Program-made: the position numbers and the translations under genes | Origin: Clostridia bacterium | Lineage (GTDB): Bacteria; Bacillota; Clostridia; UBA1381 | Assembly (NCBI GenBank): GCA_900756545.1 | Contig: CAAEKO010000001.1 | Coordinates: forward strand, 1 to 6,872 | Length of the DNA: 6,872 nt | Direction: 5' to 3' | Notes under the pieces: model-generated | What the model was told of the DNA's origin: nothing | Database searches by the model: none | What the model saw: the letters and a program-made list of their open reading frames with translations, nothing else | In this document: positions 5,764 through 6,872 of the stretch, in pieces | How positions within the stretch are numbered: position 1 is the first letter of the stretch | Layout: each line of letters opens with the position of its first letter

Positions 5764-5827
5764 CCGTTTCGGCCGGATTTGCACCGGCATTGCGCTTCTG
5801 CGCTGCTTTCCTTAAGCGACAAAACGG
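5764..5827 (-). ncRNA. tRNA-like cloverleaf RNA between sigH and the zinc-ribbon gene
   Basis: The minus strand folds into a 64-base four-way junction. The closing helix is CCGTTTTG (5827-5820) with CGAAACGG (5771-5764), one G-U wobble. A linker TC leads to arm 2, GCTT-AAGGA-AAGC (5817-5805). After one A comes arm 3, GCGC-AGAA-GCGC (5803-5792). After AAT comes arm 4, GCCGG-TGCAAAT-CCGGC (5788-5772). The layout copies a tRNA: U8-like linker, D arm with A14, GG and A21 equivalents, a five-pair/seven-base T arm whose loop differs from TTCRANY only at position 55, and a discriminator-like base. The anticodon arm is cut down to a four-pair tetraloop hairpin, and no CCA is encoded (GGGA follows). 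It lies in the sigH 3' untranslated region, 13 bases after the stop codon. It could be a tRNA relic or a structured cis-regulatory or processing element. I recognise no named RNA family. Confidence 0.55.
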
Positions 5828-5840
5828 ATATGGACACACA

Positions 5841-6467
5841 CTAAATCGAATCCCTGCTTTGCAAGATAACCTCGATCTTTTTTTTCATCCGCTGGACAGC
5901 ATTGTCGACAGACTTGACATCCCTGTGTACATACGCGGATATTTCCTGATATGAGCGGCCGTCAAGATAATACATCAGTACTTCCAACTCAAATTTACTC
6001 AGCGCTTGGCTGATCTTGTACTCAATACCGTCCAGGCTTTCTCGGTTAATCAAAATAGACTCGGGATCCTGCGGATACTGTTCCGAAATAATATCCAAAA
6101 GTGTTGCGTCTTCTTCGGAATCATAAACATTCTTATTCAAGGATATATAGGAATTAAGCGGCATATGCTTCTGGCGCGTAGCGGATTTAACTGCAGAAAT
6201 AATTTGCCGGGAAACACAAATCCCCGCAAACGCTTTAAAAGTGGCTTTCTGATTTTTAAAATCCTTAACCGCCTTATAAAGCCCGATCATCCCCTCCTGG
6301 ATAATATCATCCTTATCCGCACCAATCAGGAAATACGGTTTCGCTTTCGTATAAACCAAATTCCGGTAACGGGCTATAATATGATCCAGCGCCCGGCTGT
6401 CTCCTTTTTGGGCAAGCAGAACTACCTTTTCGTCAGAGAATCCACACAGGGAATGAACTTTCGTCAT
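5841..6467 (-). CDS. sigH: RNA polymerase sporulation sigma factor SigH (Spo0H)
   Basis: Sigma-70-family factor that directs RNA polymerase to early-sporulation and transition-state promoters. The 208 residues compare with about 218 in B. subtilis. Seen: region 2.1-2.2, ALDHIIARYRN through FLIGADKDDIIQEGMIGLYKAV (residues 26-67), almost word for word the Spo0H signature; region 2.3-2.4, FKAFAGICVSRQII and SATRQKHMPLNSY (77-107), for -10 melting and recognition; a linker with LLDIISE; and region 4 (145-200) with the helix-turn-helix YQEISAYVHRDVKSVDNAVQR for the -35 box. The start at 6467 has GGAGGG (6477-6482) nine bases upstream. It is transcribed from a sigma-A-like promoter (6510-6538), with the zinc-ribbon gene downstream. 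In B. subtilis sigH is followed by rpmG-secE-nusG, and that linkage is not seen here. The assignment is firm. Confidence 0.96.
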   Translation of the reverse strand: MTKVHSLCGFSDEKVVLLAQKGDSRALDHIIARYRNLVYTKAKPYFLIGADKDDIIQEGMIGLYKAVKDFKNQKATFKAFAGICVSRQIISAVKSATRQKHMPLNSYISLNKNVYDSEEDATLLDIISEQYPQDPESILINRESLDGIEYKISQALSKFELEVLMYYLDGRSYQEISAYVHRDVKSVDNAVQRMKKKIEVILQSRDSI

Positions 6468-6509
6468 ACTGTGAATCCCTCCGCATATACCTTTCTTTAG
6501 TACAAAAAT

Positions 6510-6538
6510 ATTTTATCATGAAAAAAAAGGTTTGTCAA
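6510..6538 (-). promoter_or_regulatory. Sigma-A promoter of sigH
   Basis: On the minus strand the -35 box TTGACA (6538-6533), a 17-base spacer rich in T, and the -10 box TAAAAT (6515-6510) give a strong vegetative promoter. The start should fall near 6503, leaving about 35 bases of leader. No clear Spo0A box or sigma-H-type promoter was recognised around it. Confidence 0.87.
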
Positions 6539-6664
6539 GAAAAATATATATAAATTTCACAAAATCTTTTTTTACAGGCAAAATATTTTTATCAAAATTT
6601 AATATAATCTGTATTTTTAATGCACTTTATCCATAAAAATGTCGTTTTTTTAGGATTTATAAAC
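6539..6664. other. AT-rich spacer upstream of the sigH promoter
   Basis: This stretch is very AT-rich, with A and T tracts and a TATATATA run near 6544-6552. It carries no convincing reading frame, RNA fold or further promoter. The A-tracts directly upstream of the sigH -35 box could act as an UP element or as a binding site for a transition-state regulator, but no motif decides this. Confidence 0.4.
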
Positions 6665-6690
6665 AAAAAAGGCGGCTAAAAACCGCCTTT
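6665..6690 (-). terminator. Intrinsic terminator of the gene at the right edge
   Basis: Stem AAAGGCGG (minus strand, 6690-6683) with CCGCCTTT (6675-6668), a seven-base loop and a T tail (6670-6665), eight bases after the stop codon at 6699. It separates that gene from the sigH transcription unit. Confidence 0.92.
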
Positions 6691-6698
6691 CAAAACAT

Positions 6699-6872
6699 TC
6701 AATTTGCTACGATTTCAACATCCACAAGCTCACTGTCTGGAACGTCATGACTATATTGAATATCATTTTTCTCTAAAGTATTTAAATAGTTTTGGAATTC
6801 TTTTTTCGTCATTTCTACAGAATTTCCATTTACCGTTCCATATTTGTCCGCAATCTGCTTCGCTTTGGATAC
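6699..6872 (-). CDS. 3' end of an unrecognised protein gene (start outside window)
   Basis: An open minus-strand frame enters from the right edge and ends at TGA (6701-6699), giving the last 57 residues of a protein. It begins VSKAKQIADKYG and ends ELVDVEIVAN. It is hydrophilic and rich in Lys, Glu, Asp and Asn, with a YLNTLEKNDI segment that could be helical. There are no Cys, no membrane segment and no catalytic motif. The frame is supported by lack of stops, sensible composition and a strong terminator eight bases downstream. No family is recognised. It points toward sigH but is insulated by its terminator, so a functional link is not implied. Confidence 0.75.
   Translation of the reverse strand, partial: VSKAKQIADKYGTVNGNSVEMTKKEFQNYLNTLEKNDIQYSHDVPDSELVDVEIVAN

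Noticed and set aside
5764..5827. Functional tRNA gene
   Set aside because: The arm in the anticodon position has a four-base loop, T-loop position 55 is G instead of T, and no CCA follows, so it cannot be a decoding tRNA.
5764..5827. Cobalamin riboswitch, suggested by GGTGCAAATCC
   Set aside because: The rest of the B12 aptamer, including the B12 box with its CAGG/CCTG core, is missing, and the gene context does not fit.
5723..5839. N-terminal extension of the zinc-ribbon protein (39 codons upstream of 5722)
   Set aside because: It has no ribosome binding site, reads through the cloverleaf RNA, and its composition is typical of translated structured RNA. The ATG at 5722 has a good Shine-Dalgarno and matches the expected domain start.
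1..6872. CRISPR array, insertion sequence, toxin-antitoxin or defence cluster
   Set aside because: No regularly spaced repeats, transposase, terminal inverted repeats or paired toxin/antitoxin genes are seen. The integrase end is the only mobile-element signal, and a lone SLOG-fold gene is not enough to claim a defence system.

Overview
This window looks like a chromosomal segment of a low-to-mid GC, endospore-forming Firmicute, most likely class Clostridia. The evidence is a SigH (Spo0H) sporulation sigma factor, a lysine (L-box) riboswitch of Bacillus/Clostridium type, strong AGGAGG-like ribosome binding sites, TTGACA/TATAAT-type promoters and U-tailed hairpin terminators. The genus cannot be read from the sequence.

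Layout, left to right. (1) Positions 1-301 (+): the C-terminal catalytic end of a tyrosine recombinase/integrase whose start lies outside the window. This is the only mobile-element signal. (2) Positions 328-3642 (-): a lysine-biosynthesis operon read right to left, asd (archaeal/fungal-type aspartate-semialdehyde dehydrogenase), dapA and dapB. A SLOG/YpsA-like (DUF1273-type) gene follows behind a hairpin terminator. (3) Positions 3643-4072: a 430-base control region without protein genes. On the minus strand it holds a sigma-A promoter, a lysine riboswitch aptamer, an antiterminator and an intrinsic terminator, all acting on asd-dapA-dapB. On the plus strand it holds a separate sigma-A promoter for metY. 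(4) Positions 4073-5338 (+): metY, O-acetylhomoserine sulfhydrylase, started by TTG. (5) Positions 5339-5452: two hairpin terminators, one for metY and one for the genes converging from the right. (6) Positions 5453-6467 (-): sigH followed by a small protein with two zinc ribbons. The roughly 118-base gap between them encodes a compact four-way-junction RNA that looks like a tRNA without a proper anticodon arm. (7) Positions 6468-6698: the sigH promoter and an AT-rich spacer. (8) Positions 6699-6872 (-): the 3' end of an unrecognised gene with its own terminator.

How the genes work together: Asd makes aspartate semialdehyde, the branch-point metabolite. DapA and DapB take it toward diaminopimelate and lysine. 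The homoserine branch supplies O-acetylhomoserine to MetY for homocysteine and methionine. The divergent arrangement therefore places two arms of the aspartate family back to back. The lysine arm is controlled by lysine sensing in the leader RNA. The methionine arm has an mRNA leader too short for a riboswitch. The sigH block is unrelated and sits beyond convergent terminators.

The most unusual element is the tRNA-like cloverleaf between sigH and the zinc-ribbon gene. Most of the rest is well-understood metabolism and regulation.
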